In this document: positions 1 to 7,609 of the stretch, in pieces
Layout: every line of letters starts with the position of its first letter
How positions within the stretch are numbered: position 1 is the first letter of the stretch
Assembly: GCA_934700265.1 (NCBI GenBank)
Contig: CAKUXH010000008.1
Coordinates: 1 to 18,859 of the forward strand
Direction: 5' to 3'
DNA length: 18,859 bases
DNA from: an uncultured Opitutales bacterium
GTDB taxonomy: Bacteria; Verrucomicrobiota; Verrucomicrobiia; Opitutales; UBA9783
Notes under the pieces: model-generated
The model's input: only the letters and a program-made list of their open reading frames with translations
What the model was told of the DNA's origin: nothing
Database searches by the model: none
Made by a program: the position numbers and the translations under genes

Positions 1-380
1 ACACCATCCTGCCAATCTACTTTTGCCTTTGGCTGATTTAATATAACATTTATCGATGAAAGAAAAACAGCATTTTTATTAATATTGCGATGCACCAATC
101 TAGCGTTTTGCTCTAAACAAAAACTCCCTACCCTTTTCGGTAAGCCTTGATGAAATAATACAGCCTCTTCTTCTAAAGAACAATACAGCTCACTTGATTT
201 ATCTAAAAGTGTTAAACGTGAATTTTTACTAAGTTTTAACGTAAACACTTTTAAAGTTGAAAATTGAACTGTGTGGTCCGGACAAGTATTAGGATAAGTT
301 TGAAACGTCAAATCGTCAAGCCATTCACCCCACGTTGGGTTTTTGCCTAAGAAAATATATTCTATTTTATCCGATAGCAT
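1..380 (-). CDS. sufD: SufD, N-terminal part (runs off left edge)
   Basis: An open frame starts at ATG 378-380 and stays open for 126 codons to the window edge, so only the N-terminus is visible; it begins [20 protein letters not shown]. It overlaps the end of sufB by 14 nt in another frame, which implies translational coupling. SufD is the scaffold partner of SufB in the cytosolic SufBC2D complex that builds Fe-S clusters. Its N-terminal region is poorly conserved, so the name rests mainly on position directly after sufC-sufB, where sufD is expected. The conserved beta-helix core and C-terminal histidine region would lie outside the window. The next gene outward would be expected to be the cysteine desulfurase sufS. 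An unrelated small protein coupled to sufB is less likely. Confidence 0.72.
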   Translation of the reverse strand, partial: MLSDKIEYIFLGKNPTWGEWLDDLTFQTYPNTCPDHTVQFSTLKVFTLKLSKNSRLTLLDKSSELYCSLEEEAVLFHQGLPKRVGSFCLEQNARLVHRNINKNAVFLSSINVILNQPKAKVDWQDG

Positions 381-1737
381 TTTCAACCTCCATATCGATT
401 AAACGCTTTAACTCAACGCTGTATTCTAACGGAAATGATTGTACCAAATCATTTACAAAGCCATTAACACTTAAACTAACAGCTTCTGAACGTTTCAAAC
501 CTCTTTGTTGCAAATAAAATAAATTTTCTTCATCCAAAGATGAAATACTTGCTTCATGTTGTATGGATTGCGTATTTCCTGAAACTTCTACCGTAGGAAA
601 CGTCCCAGTAGGACTTTGCTCACCTAAAAGTAATGAATGACATTCCGTACTATTTTTACAACCATTTAAACCAGGCTTTACAAAAACTTTTCCGCGATAT
701 CCAGCCCAGCCATCATCAATAGAAATAGACTTAGAAACAATATTTGATGTTGTTTCATCAGCTAAATGGAGCACACGAGCACCTGTATCTTGACACTGCC
801 CAGAATGGGCTAACGCAATCGAAAGAACTTCACCACGTGCCTTTCGCCCTTTTAATAAAATTCCAGGATACTTGATAGTCATTTTAGAACCAACGTTACA
901 ATCAATCCAACGAATTTCAGCATTTTCTTCTGCCCAACCACGCTTAGTAACAATGTTAAGTACATTAGAAGACCAATTTTGAACCGTTACATATTGCAAC
1001 TTTGCGTCCTTTTTAGCCACAAGCTCAACAACAGCTGAATGAAGATTTTGTGTATCAAAAGCAGGTGCGGTGCAACCTTCCATGTACATCAATTCAGCCC
1101 CTTCATCTACAATAATAAGTGTACGCTCAAACTGCCCTGATCGCTCAGCATTTATACGAAAATACGCCTGCAATGGTTGCTGAACTTTTACGCCTTTGGG
1201 CACATAAATAAAACTACCTCCACTAAAAACAGCGCTATTAAGTGCTGAAAATTTATTATCTTGTATAGGAACAATTTTAGAAAAATAGGGCTCAAATATA
1301 CTCCTGTACTTACTTAAACCTTCTCGAGAATCTGTAAAAATTACACCTTGCTCCTGAAGCTGTTGTCGCATCTTCGAATAGGCAAACTCGCTATCAAATT
1401 GTGCTTCAACCCCTGCTAAAAACTTACGTTCTTTTTCTGGTACACCTAAGCGCTCAAATGTTGTTTTAATCTCTGTAGGAACCGATTCCCAATCTTTTTT
1501 TACAGCCTGATCCACAGCCAGGTAATACTGTAAATTTTGAAAATCGATATTATTTAGCTCTTGAGGGCACCATTGAGGCACACTGGCCTTTAAAAAACAA
1601 CGCAAAGCTTTTAAACGAAACTCTAATAAAAAATTATCCTCTTTTTTGGTAGAAGATATATATCGTATCGTATCTTCGCTAAGCCCAAAACCTGAGTTTA
1701 ATCGATAATCGGTTGAGGTAAAAAAGTCTCCCGTCAT
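367..1737 (-). CDS. sufB: Fe-S cluster assembly scaffold SufB
   Basis: SufB is the scaffold on which sulphide and iron are assembled into clusters with SufC and SufD in the cytosol. The 456-residue product has near-normal family length and the usual layout: an N-terminal region with the [16 protein letters not shown] motif (about 6-21), a conserved block [20 protein letters not shown] (about 176-195), and the beta-helix core. The segment [11 protein letters not shown] places Cys366 where E. coli SufB has its essential Cys405, and QHEA around residue 394 matches the conserved histidine region. The start overlaps the sufC stop by 4 nt (ATGA), so the two are coupled. The gene order sufC-sufB-sufD differs from the sufB-sufC-sufD order I recall for Chlamydia trachomatis. 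Identification is secure. Confidence 0.97.
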   Translation of the reverse strand: MTGDFFTSTDYRLNSGFGLSEDTIRYISSTKKEDNFLLEFRLKALRCFLKASVPQWCPQELNNIDFQNLQYYLAVDQAVKKDWESVPTEIKTTFERLGVPEKERKFLAGVEAQFDSEFAYSKMRQQLQEQGVIFTDSREGLSKYRSIFEPYFSKIVPIQDNKFSALNSAVFSGGSFIYVPKGVKVQQPLQAYFRINAERSGQFERTLIIVDEGAELMYMEGCTAPAFDTQNLHSAVVELVAKKDAKLQYVTVQNWSSNVLNIVTKRGWAEENAEIRWIDCNVGSKMTIKYPGILLKGRKARGEVLSIALAHSGQCQDTGARVLHLADETTSNIVSKSISIDDGWAGYRGKVFVKPGLNGCKNSTECHSLLLGEQSPTGTFPTVEVSGNTQSIQHEASISSLDEENLFYLQQRGLKRSEAVSLSVNGFVNDLVQSFPLEYSVELKRLIDMEVENAIG

Positions 1738-2492
1738 AATTCACAGAATCCTTGTGATTTGATCTTATCAAGATTTTCAAAATTTTCTGTTATTAATTTT
1801 CCATCCTTTAAAACATGGATAGCCGTAGGATCTAAAGTCCGAATAAAATCAATATCATGCGACACAACTAAAAAACTCATTTGTTCTTGTTGCTGTAACT
1901 CTTTAATAGTTTGAACTACAAGTCTTCTGGCATCCACATCTAACCCACTATCAAGTTCATCTAAAAGTGCAAACCTTGGTTTAAATAAAAGTAACTGAAG
2001 CAATTCAAAACGTTTCTTTTCTCCACCTGAAAAACCACAATGCACTGAACGGGCTGTAAATTCTTTTGGTAAACCTACTTTTGCCAATAAAAAATATAAT
2101 TGCTGATAAAACGTTGTAGCCGTCCACTTACTTGCTGAATTTTCAGGAAATGATTTTAAGGCTGTTCTTAAAAAATTAGCTACTGATAATCCTTCTATCT
2201 CACATGGATTTTGAAAAGCTACAAAAACCCCCAATTGAGCTCGTTTTTCTGGAGAAGCTGTTGTAATATCCATATCATTTATAAATATATGCCCTTCAGA
2301 TAACTTATAGTTAGGATGTCCTGCAATTACTTTTAACAATGAACTTTTCCCAACCCCATTAGGCCCCAACAAAATTCGAATATCAGCAGGATTTAAGTCA
2401 AGGTTTAATGCCTGAAAAACATTTTTGTTTTCAATATTTAAAGACAAATCCTTCAAACTCAACGTTGCTTTTTGCATAACATTACCATTCAT
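1734..2492 (-). CDS. sufC: Fe-S assembly ATPase SufC
   Basis: SufC is the ABC-type ATPase that drives conformational change in the SufBCD scaffold; it is soluble and has no permease partner. Visible motifs in the 252-residue product are Walker A GPNGVGKS (43-50), a Q-loop [10 protein letters not shown] (about 92-101) typical of SufC, the signature FSGGEKKR (154-161), Walker B with the SufC-type [10 protein letters not shown] (176-185) and the switch histidine SHD (about 211-213). The frame has two possible starts, the ATG at 2492 and another five codons later (MQKATLSL); no Shine-Dalgarno site separates them. Only 26 bp lie between it and the upstream ATPase gene, too little for an obvious separate promoter, so read-through from upstream is likely. 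Confidence 0.97.
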   Translation of the reverse strand: MNGNVMQKATLSLKDLSLNIENKNVFQALNLDLNPADIRILLGPNGVGKSSLLKVIAGHPNYKLSEGHIFINDMDITTASPEKRAQLGVFVAFQNPCEIEGLSVANFLRTALKSFPENSASKWTATTFYQQLYFLLAKVGLPKEFTARSVHCGFSGGEKKRFELLQLLLFKPRFALLDELDSGLDVDARRLVVQTIKELQQQEQMSFLVVSHDIDFIRTLDPTAIHVLKDGKLITENFENLDKIKSQGFCEL

Positions 2493-2518
2493 ATTATTGA
2501 TTTTTAAGTCAACACTTT

Positions 2519-3346
2519 TTATATGATTTGATAATCTTCAATCGTTTTTAATCGTTCTTGCGGATGCTTCAATGAAGGTACACATTGTAATAAAGCTTTC
2601 GTATAAGGATGTTGTGGGCTACTAATGATTTGGTCTGTTGATCCTTGTTCAACAATTTTTCCGCGAAACATAACAACCACTTTATCTGCAAAATTTTTAA
2701 TAAGACTTAAATTATGAGTAATTATAATGATAGATAATTTTTCTGTCTCTTTTAAATATCTTAGCAAATCAATAATTTGCTTCTGCAGTGTAACATCTAA
2801 CGCAGTTGTTGGTTCATCAGCAACAAGAATTTTTGGATTACAGGCCAAAGCCATAGCAATCATAACCCGTTGTTGCATTCCTCCACTCAACTCAAAAGGA
2901 TAAGAATAATAACAAATATTAGGATTTAAACCCACTTTTCCCAACAATTGATAAGTCATTTCTTTTACGTTTACGCTGGGTTGATGTAATTTTACAGCTT
3001 CAGCGACTTGAAAACCAACTGTAAGACTAGGATTTAACGAAGTAGATGGCGCTTGAAATATGTAAGCAATTCCACTACCTCTCAAATGCCTTATTTGTTT
3101 TTCAGAAAAATTTAAAATATTTTTTTCATTTTCCAAAGAAATTTGACCTGAAATTTTACAAACAGGTTCGCTAGGAAGTAATTTCATGAGAGACAATGCT
3201 GTTACAGTTTTCCCGCTACCACTTTCCCCAACAATAGCTAAAGTTTCTCCTTTTGTTAAGCTAAAACTAACGTTACTTGCAACTTGGTTATACCCACCTT
3301 GTGAATCTGAAAATGAAATACACAAATCCTTAACTTCTAATAACAT
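2519..3346 (-). CDS. oppD: Opp/Dpp-family peptide ABC transporter ATPase (orphan)
   Basis: This 275-residue protein is an ATP-binding subunit of the oligopeptide/dipeptide (or nickel) importer family, acting at the inner face of the cytoplasmic membrane. It shows Walker A GESGSGKT (40-47), Q-loop FQAP (97-100), signature LSGGMQQR (153-160), Walker B ILVADEPTTALD (173-184), switch histidine ITHN, and the family hallmark SSPQHPYTKALL near 242-253. It ends soon after that hallmark and lacks the longer C-terminal extension with the GCxFxxRC-type cysteines seen in many OppD/DppD proteins, so it is short for the family. No Opp permease, binding protein or second ATPase is in the window. An Opp/Dpp ATPase near suf recalls the dpp genes near suf in Chlamydia trachomatis (from memory). 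Confidence 0.88.
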   Translation of the reverse strand: MLLEVKDLCISFSDSQGGYNQVASNVSFSLTKGETLAIVGESGSGKTVTALSLMKLLPSEPVCKISGQISLENEKNILNFSEKQIRHLRGSGIAYIFQAPSTSLNPSLTVGFQVAEAVKLHQPSVNVKEMTYQLLGKVGLNPNICYYSYPFELSGGMQQRVMIAMALACNPKILVADEPTTALDVTLQKQIIDLLRYLKETEKLSIIIITHNLSLIKNFADKVVVMFRGKIVEQGSTDQIISSPQHPYTKALLQCVPSLKHPQERLKTIEDYQII

Positions 3347-3425
3347 TTAGAAAAAAGTTACGTTTTTGTCAGGCTAAATGCAAGCAATTTATTAAAATGT
3401 CGCTTTATTTTAAGAAATCTCACAT

Positions 3426-4196
3426 TTACTTGCCCCAACGTTTTCTAATGTTTTTCTCTATAGGCAAAAACAAATAACGTTCGATTACCAACCCTATCGT
3501 GATAAGAATTAAAATAATACTAACAACTTGATCCATAGCCTGCATTTCACGACCATAATGGAGCAATTGCCCTAGTCCCAAACCACTGACAGCACTGATA
3601 TAAATTTCTGCTGATAGCAAAGAACGCCAAGCAAATGCCCACCCTTGCTTCATAACAACAATCATTGCAGGAAATGCTGCCGGAAATATAACCGTACGCC
3701 ACAATGTAAACCTACGGGCTCCTAAAGTATAAGCAGCTTTTAAATAGATATCAGGTACGTTTTGTATACTTTGCTCTGTTCCTAAAATAATTCCCCACAC
3801 GGATCCCATAACAATAACAAAAATGATAGCAACATCTGTTTGCCCAAACCAAAGCAAAGTAAGTGGAACCCAACAAATACTTGGTAATGTTTGAAACCCT
3901 AAAGCTAATTTTCTTAAAGTAACGTTGAATATAGTAAAAGAATGACATAACATTCCTAATAAAATGCCCACAAAAAGACTTATTGAATAACCAACAAATA
4001 AACGTTTAAAACTAATTCCTACAGCTTCCCATAATGAGTAATCTTTACAAAAACCATCAAACAAAAATTTAACTACTTGTTGCAAACTTGGGAAAAATAA
4101 ATCCGAATACCAGCCTAATGAAAAAGAAATATGCCAAACCATTAAAAGGGTCGCTAAGTAAAAATAAGGAGAGTAAAAAATACGTTTTATATTCAT
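3426..4196 (-). CDS. NitT/TauT-family ABC transporter permease
   Basis: This is a 256-residue inner-membrane permease of the binding-protein-dependent type (SsuC/TauC/ThiX-like). Hydrophobic segments lie near residues 10-30, 64-85, 100-117, 122-140, 172-195 and 222-245, giving about six membrane spans. The cytoplasmic EAA loop that docks the ATPase is visible as AAYTLGARRFTLWRTVIFP (154-172). Its start overlaps the stop of the upstream ATPase by 4 nt (ATGA), so they form a pair. The substrate cannot be read from the sequence: the family imports nitrate, taurine, sulphonates, cyanate, thiamine precursors and others. No periplasmic binding protein is present in this window, which is unusual for a complete importer operon. 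Confidence 0.9.
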   Translation of the reverse strand: MNIKRIFYSPYFYLATLLMVWHISFSLGWYSDLFFPSLQQVVKFLFDGFCKDYSLWEAVGISFKRLFVGYSISLFVGILLGMLCHSFTIFNVTLRKLALGFQTLPSICWVPLTLLWFGQTDVAIIFVIVMGSVWGIILGTEQSIQNVPDIYLKAAYTLGARRFTLWRTVIFPAAFPAMIVVMKQGWAFAWRSLLSAEIYISAVSGLGLGQLLHYGREMQAMDQVVSIILILITIGLVIERYLFLPIEKNIRKRWGK

Positions 4197-4957
4197 ACAG
4201 TTTCGTTATGTAAAATACAGGTTATTTCATTAAACAAACGAGTCACAGAAGCATCGTGTATGTTTCTTGGATAAGGTAAATCTACCGATATTTCTTTTAT
4301 AACCCTACCAGGATGAGGAGACAAAATAATGATTCTTTGAGCAAGTGCGATTGCTTCACGAATATTGTGGGTAACCAATAGAATGGTCTTATTTTGTGTT
4401 TGCCAAATTCTTTGCACATCCTTATATAAATGTTCACAGGTAGATGCATCCAAAGCACTGAAAGGCTCATCCATAAGCAATATCTGTGGATTAGGAGCAA
4501 GTGCACGAGCCAATGCTACCCGTTGTTTCATTCCCCCGGATAATTGGTATATACGTGCTTCTGCATAAGATTTTAACCCTACTAACATTAAATAATAAAG
4601 AGCAATATCTCGATGTTCACTTCGCCGCAAACCTTTTTTAAAACGCAAACCATACATCACGTTTTCAACCACACTATACCAGGGGAACAAAGCCGACTCC
4701 TGAAACATCATCATGCGATGTCGTTCTGGTTGTTTTAAATTTTGCTCATCGATTTCTATAGAACCCTGATCGCAAGAAACTAAACCAGCAACCATATTCA
4801 ACAAAGTTGATTTGCCACAGCCACTCGTCCCTAAGATAGCCACAAATTCCCCTTGTTTCACAGAAAAAGAAACTCCATCTATTGCTTGCATTTTCCCTGA
4901 TGAAGTCTGAAAAGATTTACTTACATCTTTTACATTTATCTTTATACAGTCATCCAT
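4193..4957 (-). CDS. NitT/TauT-family ABC transporter ATPase
   Basis: This is the nucleotide-binding subunit partnering the overlapping permease. Counting from ATG 4957, the 254-residue product has Walker A GTSGCGKST (43-51), a Q-loop QESALFPWYSV typical of SsuB/TauB-like proteins (about 86-96), signature LSGGMKQR (139-146), Walker B ILLMDEPFSALD (159-170) and switch histidine VTHN. The frame can be extended two codons to a TTG at 4963, but the ATG is preferred. It is the first gene of the leftward cluster, and a sigma-70-like promoter lies just upstream. The usual partners are a permease plus a lipidated or periplasmic solute-binding protein; the latter is absent here. The substrate is not determinable. 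Confidence 0.9.
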   Translation of the reverse strand: MDDCIKINVKDVSKSFQTSSGKMQAIDGVSFSVKQGEFVAILGTSGCGKSTLLNMVAGLVSCDQGSIEIDEQNLKQPERHRMMMFQESALFPWYSVVENVMYGLRFKKGLRRSEHRDIALYYLMLVGLKSYAEARIYQLSGGMKQRVALARALAPNPQILLMDEPFSALDASTCEHLYKDVQRIWQTQNKTILLVTHNIREAIALAQRIIILSPHPGRVIKEISVDLPYPRNIHDASVTRLFNEITCILHNETV

Positions 4958-4977
4958 GTCCAAAAGATTTCTAGCTG

Positions 4978-5005
4978 ATTCTAGGGCACTTACACATGTT
5001 GTAAA
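4978..5005 (-). promoter_or_regulatory. Candidate promoter of the ABC transporter-suf cluster
   Basis: On the minus strand, TTTACA (5005-5000) and TAGAAT (4983-4978) are separated by 16 bp. They match the sigma-70 boxes at five of six positions each. Transcription would begin about 14 nt before the ATG at 4957, leaving a very short leader with no Shine-Dalgarno site. In AT-rich DNA such matches occur by chance, so confidence is limited. Confidence 0.4.
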
Positions 5006-5024
5006 TAAAAAAATAAAATAAATA

Positions 5025-5056
5025 TTGACTATATCGTATTTTTAGTTTTCTACTAT
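5025..5056 (+). promoter_or_regulatory. Possible promoter of tRNA-Phe
   Basis: TTGACT at 5025-5030 is a good -35 box. The best -10 hexamer, TACTAT at 5051-5056, lies 20 bp downstream, longer than the ideal 17; the same hexamer serves the tRNA-Asp promoter elsewhere in the window. A weaker hexamer TTCTAC (5048-5053) gives 17 bp. It would transcribe tRNA-Phe and perhaps the gene after it. Confidence 0.35.
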
Positions 5057-5074
5057 TTTTAGTATATTGAGTGT

Positions 5075-5150
<76 letters not shown>

Positions 5151-5231
5151 TTTTAGTTATTAGATTCTTCTAAAAATTATTCTGCTATCAATAAACTTGC
5201 CTTTTTAAGCATTATTTTGTACATTATACAC

Positions 5232-5828
5232 ATGCAAAAGTTAGGACTCTTTTATATTATCACATTTCTTTACACACACTCTATTTTTTGTTCCCATATA
5301 CAGGTCATAAAGCCAAAACCACTTCCTCACTCACGAATAATTCAAACTGCTAACGCTGATATTTGTATCAATTGTGGGATGGCGCTTTTACGTTTTCAGG
5401 ACAAATATCTTTACTGTTCAGCCTGCAGCAGTAAATTAAAAGAAGATTTAAAAAAAATTTGCGAAAAAGAGTTTTCAACTCAAATAACGATTGAACCAAC
5501 CCCTGTCCTTTTAATAGTAAAAGGATTATCTTATTATGAAAAGAAATATTTTGAACAACTGTGGCAAGAATTATATTATTTCTTTCATCCCCAAAAAACT
5601 GTAAAATGGTTTTCTTATCGAATAAAAGATTGCTTTAACCTTCCCAAAAAATATTTAAGATATCAAAATAAAAAACAACGCATAAAAAGTTTAATTCCCT
5701 GGGGAAACACAATCATAGTTACTATAAACTCTATTTGTCCTCAACCTCAAGAAGAGCTAGATGAAGCATTCACTGCTATAACAAAATGTACCAAAAAGCA
5801 CCTAACTTATTTGTTAGATAATTCTTAA
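5232..5828 (+). CDS. Hypothetical exported protein with a zinc-ribbon motif
   Basis: I do not recognise this 198-residue protein. The N-terminus MQKLGLFYIITFLYTHSIFC looks like a signal peptide or a single membrane anchor, followed by a proline-rich linker. Four cysteines in CxxC-x13-CxxC spacing (C45, C48, C62, C65) resemble a zinc ribbon. The rest is lysine- and tyrosine-rich with a mixed alpha/beta look and no known motif. The frame extends upstream to TTG 5217, but ATG 5232 gives the cleaner signal sequence. The gene begins 81 nt after tRNA-Phe and may be co-transcribed with it; it ends just before a shared terminator. A cytoplasmic zinc ribbon is rarely placed behind a signal peptide, so either the N-terminus is an anchor or the cysteines form disulphides. 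Confidence 0.75.
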   Translation: MQKLGLFYIITFLYTHSIFCSHIQVIKPKPLPHSRIIQTANADICINCGMALLRFQDKYLYCSACSSKLKEDLKKICEKEFSTQITIEPTPVLLIVKGLSYYEKKYFEQLWQELYYFFHPQKTVKWFSYRIKDCFNLPKKYLRYQNKKQRIKSLIPWGNTIIVTINSICPQPQEELDEAFTAITKCTKKHLTYLLDNS

Positions 5829-5838
5829 GTAAAAGAAC

Positions 5839-5866
5839 AAAATCGCGAATAAAATTCGCGATTTTT
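5839..5866. terminator. Bidirectional intrinsic terminator
   Basis: A perfect 12-bp inverted repeat, AAAATCGCGAAT (5839-5850) and ATTCGCGATTTT (5854-5865), closes over a 3-nt AAA loop and ends in a T run on the plus strand; the complementary A run gives a T run on the minus strand. It sits between convergent genes ending at 5828 (plus) and 5880 (minus), so it can stop both transcripts. It is the clearest terminator in the window. Confidence 0.9.
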
Positions 5867-5879
5867 AAGATTAAGTTAT

Positions 5880-6929
5880 CTATGCTTGAACAATCGTTCT
5901 TTCCGTTTGAGCAGCACTTTGTTGAAGTTCTTGTATCATTGATAACAAACGTGAAATATAATCCATCAACTGTTTTGTTTGTTCACTACCATCTTGTTGC
6001 ATCTTTTTCAAAACCTCTAGAATTGCATCTTGCTTTGTCTGTTCAATCTGGGCCTCTTTTGCATTAGCAGTATAGTTAGCACTCATAATACCAGCCACAC
6101 CATTTGCAATTTGATTACATGGCCCAAGCAGTTGGGCACCTGTTTTAATGCCTTCTCCAACCTTTGCCGCCACATTCTTTACTTGTGTAAAAAAAGAATC
6201 TTTATTTTTTAAATCAGCATTTGTAACAATCCCACTCGGAGTTGGAGTTTCTTTTTTACTTTTTAATGATCCCAATGCTCCCCCGGCCAAGCTAAGACAA
6301 CCTGCACCCACAGATATGGCCCCTGAAACAATACTTCCAATCGCTTGAGCCATAGCCGCTTTATAAGACTCGTCTTTTTCTTTCTCCATAACCGAAATTT
6401 TTGCTTCCATAGCGGCTTGAATCTGCGTTATCGTGTTTAAATCTAATGTTCTTTGTGTTGAAAAAAATTGTGAAAAAGCCTGAATAAGCAACTTCATCAA
6501 CCCACGAATATCCAAACTTGAAAAATCACTCTTACTAACTAAAGCATCAAGAGAATTGCTAGAAACTGTATTAGAAGCAGATGTCTCTTGCGTTGTTTTA
6601 ATATTATCCTTTATAAAACCTGTAACTCCATTTAGAATATTTAATGATTCTTTACATGTACTTTTTAGTTCATCTGCTGTTTTTCCTAAACAAAGCTCAT
6701 TTACCATCTTTTCAGTTTTTTCAGGAGTTTGAGAAAAAATATTAGCAAGAAAACTATTTTCTGAATCAGGCATGGCTTGTGCATCACCATTTCTATCAAC
6801 ATAAGAAATACTGGAAATGCCTCCCATTTCCATTGATTTGGCAACTTTTACTTTCGTCTCTAAATTCTGCACATTCAATGCATAATCATTTTCGTTTCGT
6901 TGTATATTTAAATTGATGGATTCATTCAT
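5880..6929 (-). CDS. Type III secretion translocator-like protein (SctE/SseC type)
   Basis: The 349-residue product has the build of a type III translocon pore protein: no signal peptide, a polar Asn/Ser/Thr-rich N-terminus (1-60), amphipathic helices with Gln-rich stretches (about 140-190), one strong Ala/Gly/Ser-rich hydrophobic segment (about 193-222), a second weaker one (about 262-284), and a long C-terminal coiled coil (about 287-345) rich in Gln, Lys and Glu. IpaB/SipB/SseC-type translocators, which insert in host membranes, share this order. It is shorter than the chlamydial CopB/CopD proteins. The ATG is preceded by a good AAGGAAG Shine-Dalgarno site, rare in this window. No chaperone, second translocator or needle gene is nearby, so it is an orphan. 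It could instead be a secreted effector with similar architecture. Confidence 0.62.
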   Translation of the reverse strand: MNESINLNIQRNENDYALNVQNLETKVKVAKSMEMGGISSISYVDRNGDAQAMPDSENSFLANIFSQTPEKTEKMVNELCLGKTADELKSTCKESLNILNGVTGFIKDNIKTTQETSASNTVSSNSLDALVSKSDFSSLDIRGLMKLLIQAFSQFFSTQRTLDLNTITQIQAAMEAKISVMEKEKDESYKAAMAQAIGSIVSGAISVGAGCLSLAGGALGSLKSKKETPTPSGIVTNADLKNKDSFFTQVKNVAAKVGEGIKTGAQLLGPCNQIANGVAGIMSANYTANAKEAQIEQTKQDAILEVLKKMQQDGSEQTKQLMDYISRLLSMIQELQQSAAQTERTIVQA

Positions 6930-7035
6930 AGTTAACTTCCTTTTTAAATCATTTTATTTATAAAATCGGAATATTTTAAATTTATTACAGGAAAAATATT
7001 GCGAAATATTATTTTTTTTTACACATTATTAAAAA

Positions 7036-7110
7036 GCCCTCATAGTTCAAGGGATAGAACCGCGGTTTCCTAAACCGTTAATCCCAGTTCGAGTCTGGGT
7101 GCGGGCGCCA
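7036..7110 (+). tRNA. tRNA-Arg (anticodon CCT)
   Basis: The cloverleaf is complete: D arm GTTC/GAAC, anticodon stem GCGGT/ACCGT with loop TTCCTAA and anticodon CCT at 7069-7071, T arm CCCAG/CTGGG with loop TTCGAGT, discriminator G and encoded CCA. The acceptor stem GCCCTCA/TGCGGGC has a T-C mismatch at the fifth pair (position 5:68), which is unusual but compatible with a functional tRNA. Its body resembles the E. coli tRNA-Arg(CCU). It lies 10 nt upstream of the next gene. Confidence 0.95.
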
Positions 7111-7120
7111 TTTTTATTTT

Positions 7121-7609
7121 ATGAAAAAATCATCCTATAATTTATTTTTGCTAACTGCTCTATTTTTCTATGGTTGCCAACATACTAACCAAATTCATCC
7201 ATTAAAAATAGATACCCTCTCACTCCAATATCGCACAGAAGATAGTTTCAAAGGAATTTTAGAAGCAATTACACATAAAAAATCTACAAATGGACGAATA
7301 ATTTTACGAACTCAACCTGACGTACGGGAAGGAATTTATTTTATAATTACCTTTAATCATTCCATTAATACTATTCCTGTAAATTCATCCATCAAAATCA
7401 CTTATATTACAAATTTAGAACCCAAGGAACAAATCACACAATGGACAATACCGCCTGTCAATTATTCATTATATCTTCAGAATGAAATATACCTTGGAGT
7501 TACAAACATAAAGAAATACTCAAGCCAAACTAAACTCATTGCGTGGAACATCGATATAATAGCTCCCAATGGTCAAATTATAGCAAACAAACATAGTTTT
7601 GCTTGGTAA
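7121..7609 (+). CDS. Putative lipoprotein of unknown function
   Basis: I do not recognise this 162-residue protein. It starts MKKSSYNLFLLTALFFYGCQ, a typical signal peptide ending at a cysteine (Cys19); the residues before the cysteine (F-Y-G) are a poor but possible lipobox, so it may be an outer-membrane or periplasmic lipoprotein. The mature part is rich in beta-strand-like segments and has no further cysteine. The start lies only 10 nt after the encoded CCA of tRNA-Arg, and the stop overlaps the ATG of priA by one base (TAATG). The position directly upstream of and coupled to priA suggests co-transcription, not necessarily shared function. Confidence 0.78.
   Translation: MKKSSYNLFLLTALFFYGCQHTNQIHPLKIDTLSLQYRTEDSFKGILEAITHKKSTNGRIILRTQPDVREGIYFIITFNHSINTIPVNSSIKITYITNLEPKEQITQWTIPPVNYSLYLQNEIYLGVTNIKKYSSQTKLIAWNIDIIAPNGQIIANKHSFAW

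Noticed and set aside
5217-5231. TTG start five codons before ATG 5232
   Set aside because: The ATG gives a standard signal-like N-terminus and the TTG has no supporting ribosome binding site.
6999-7029. Promoter for tRNA-Arg
   Set aside because: TTGCGA with CATTAT at 19 bp is a weak match in a T-rich stretch, not enough to call.
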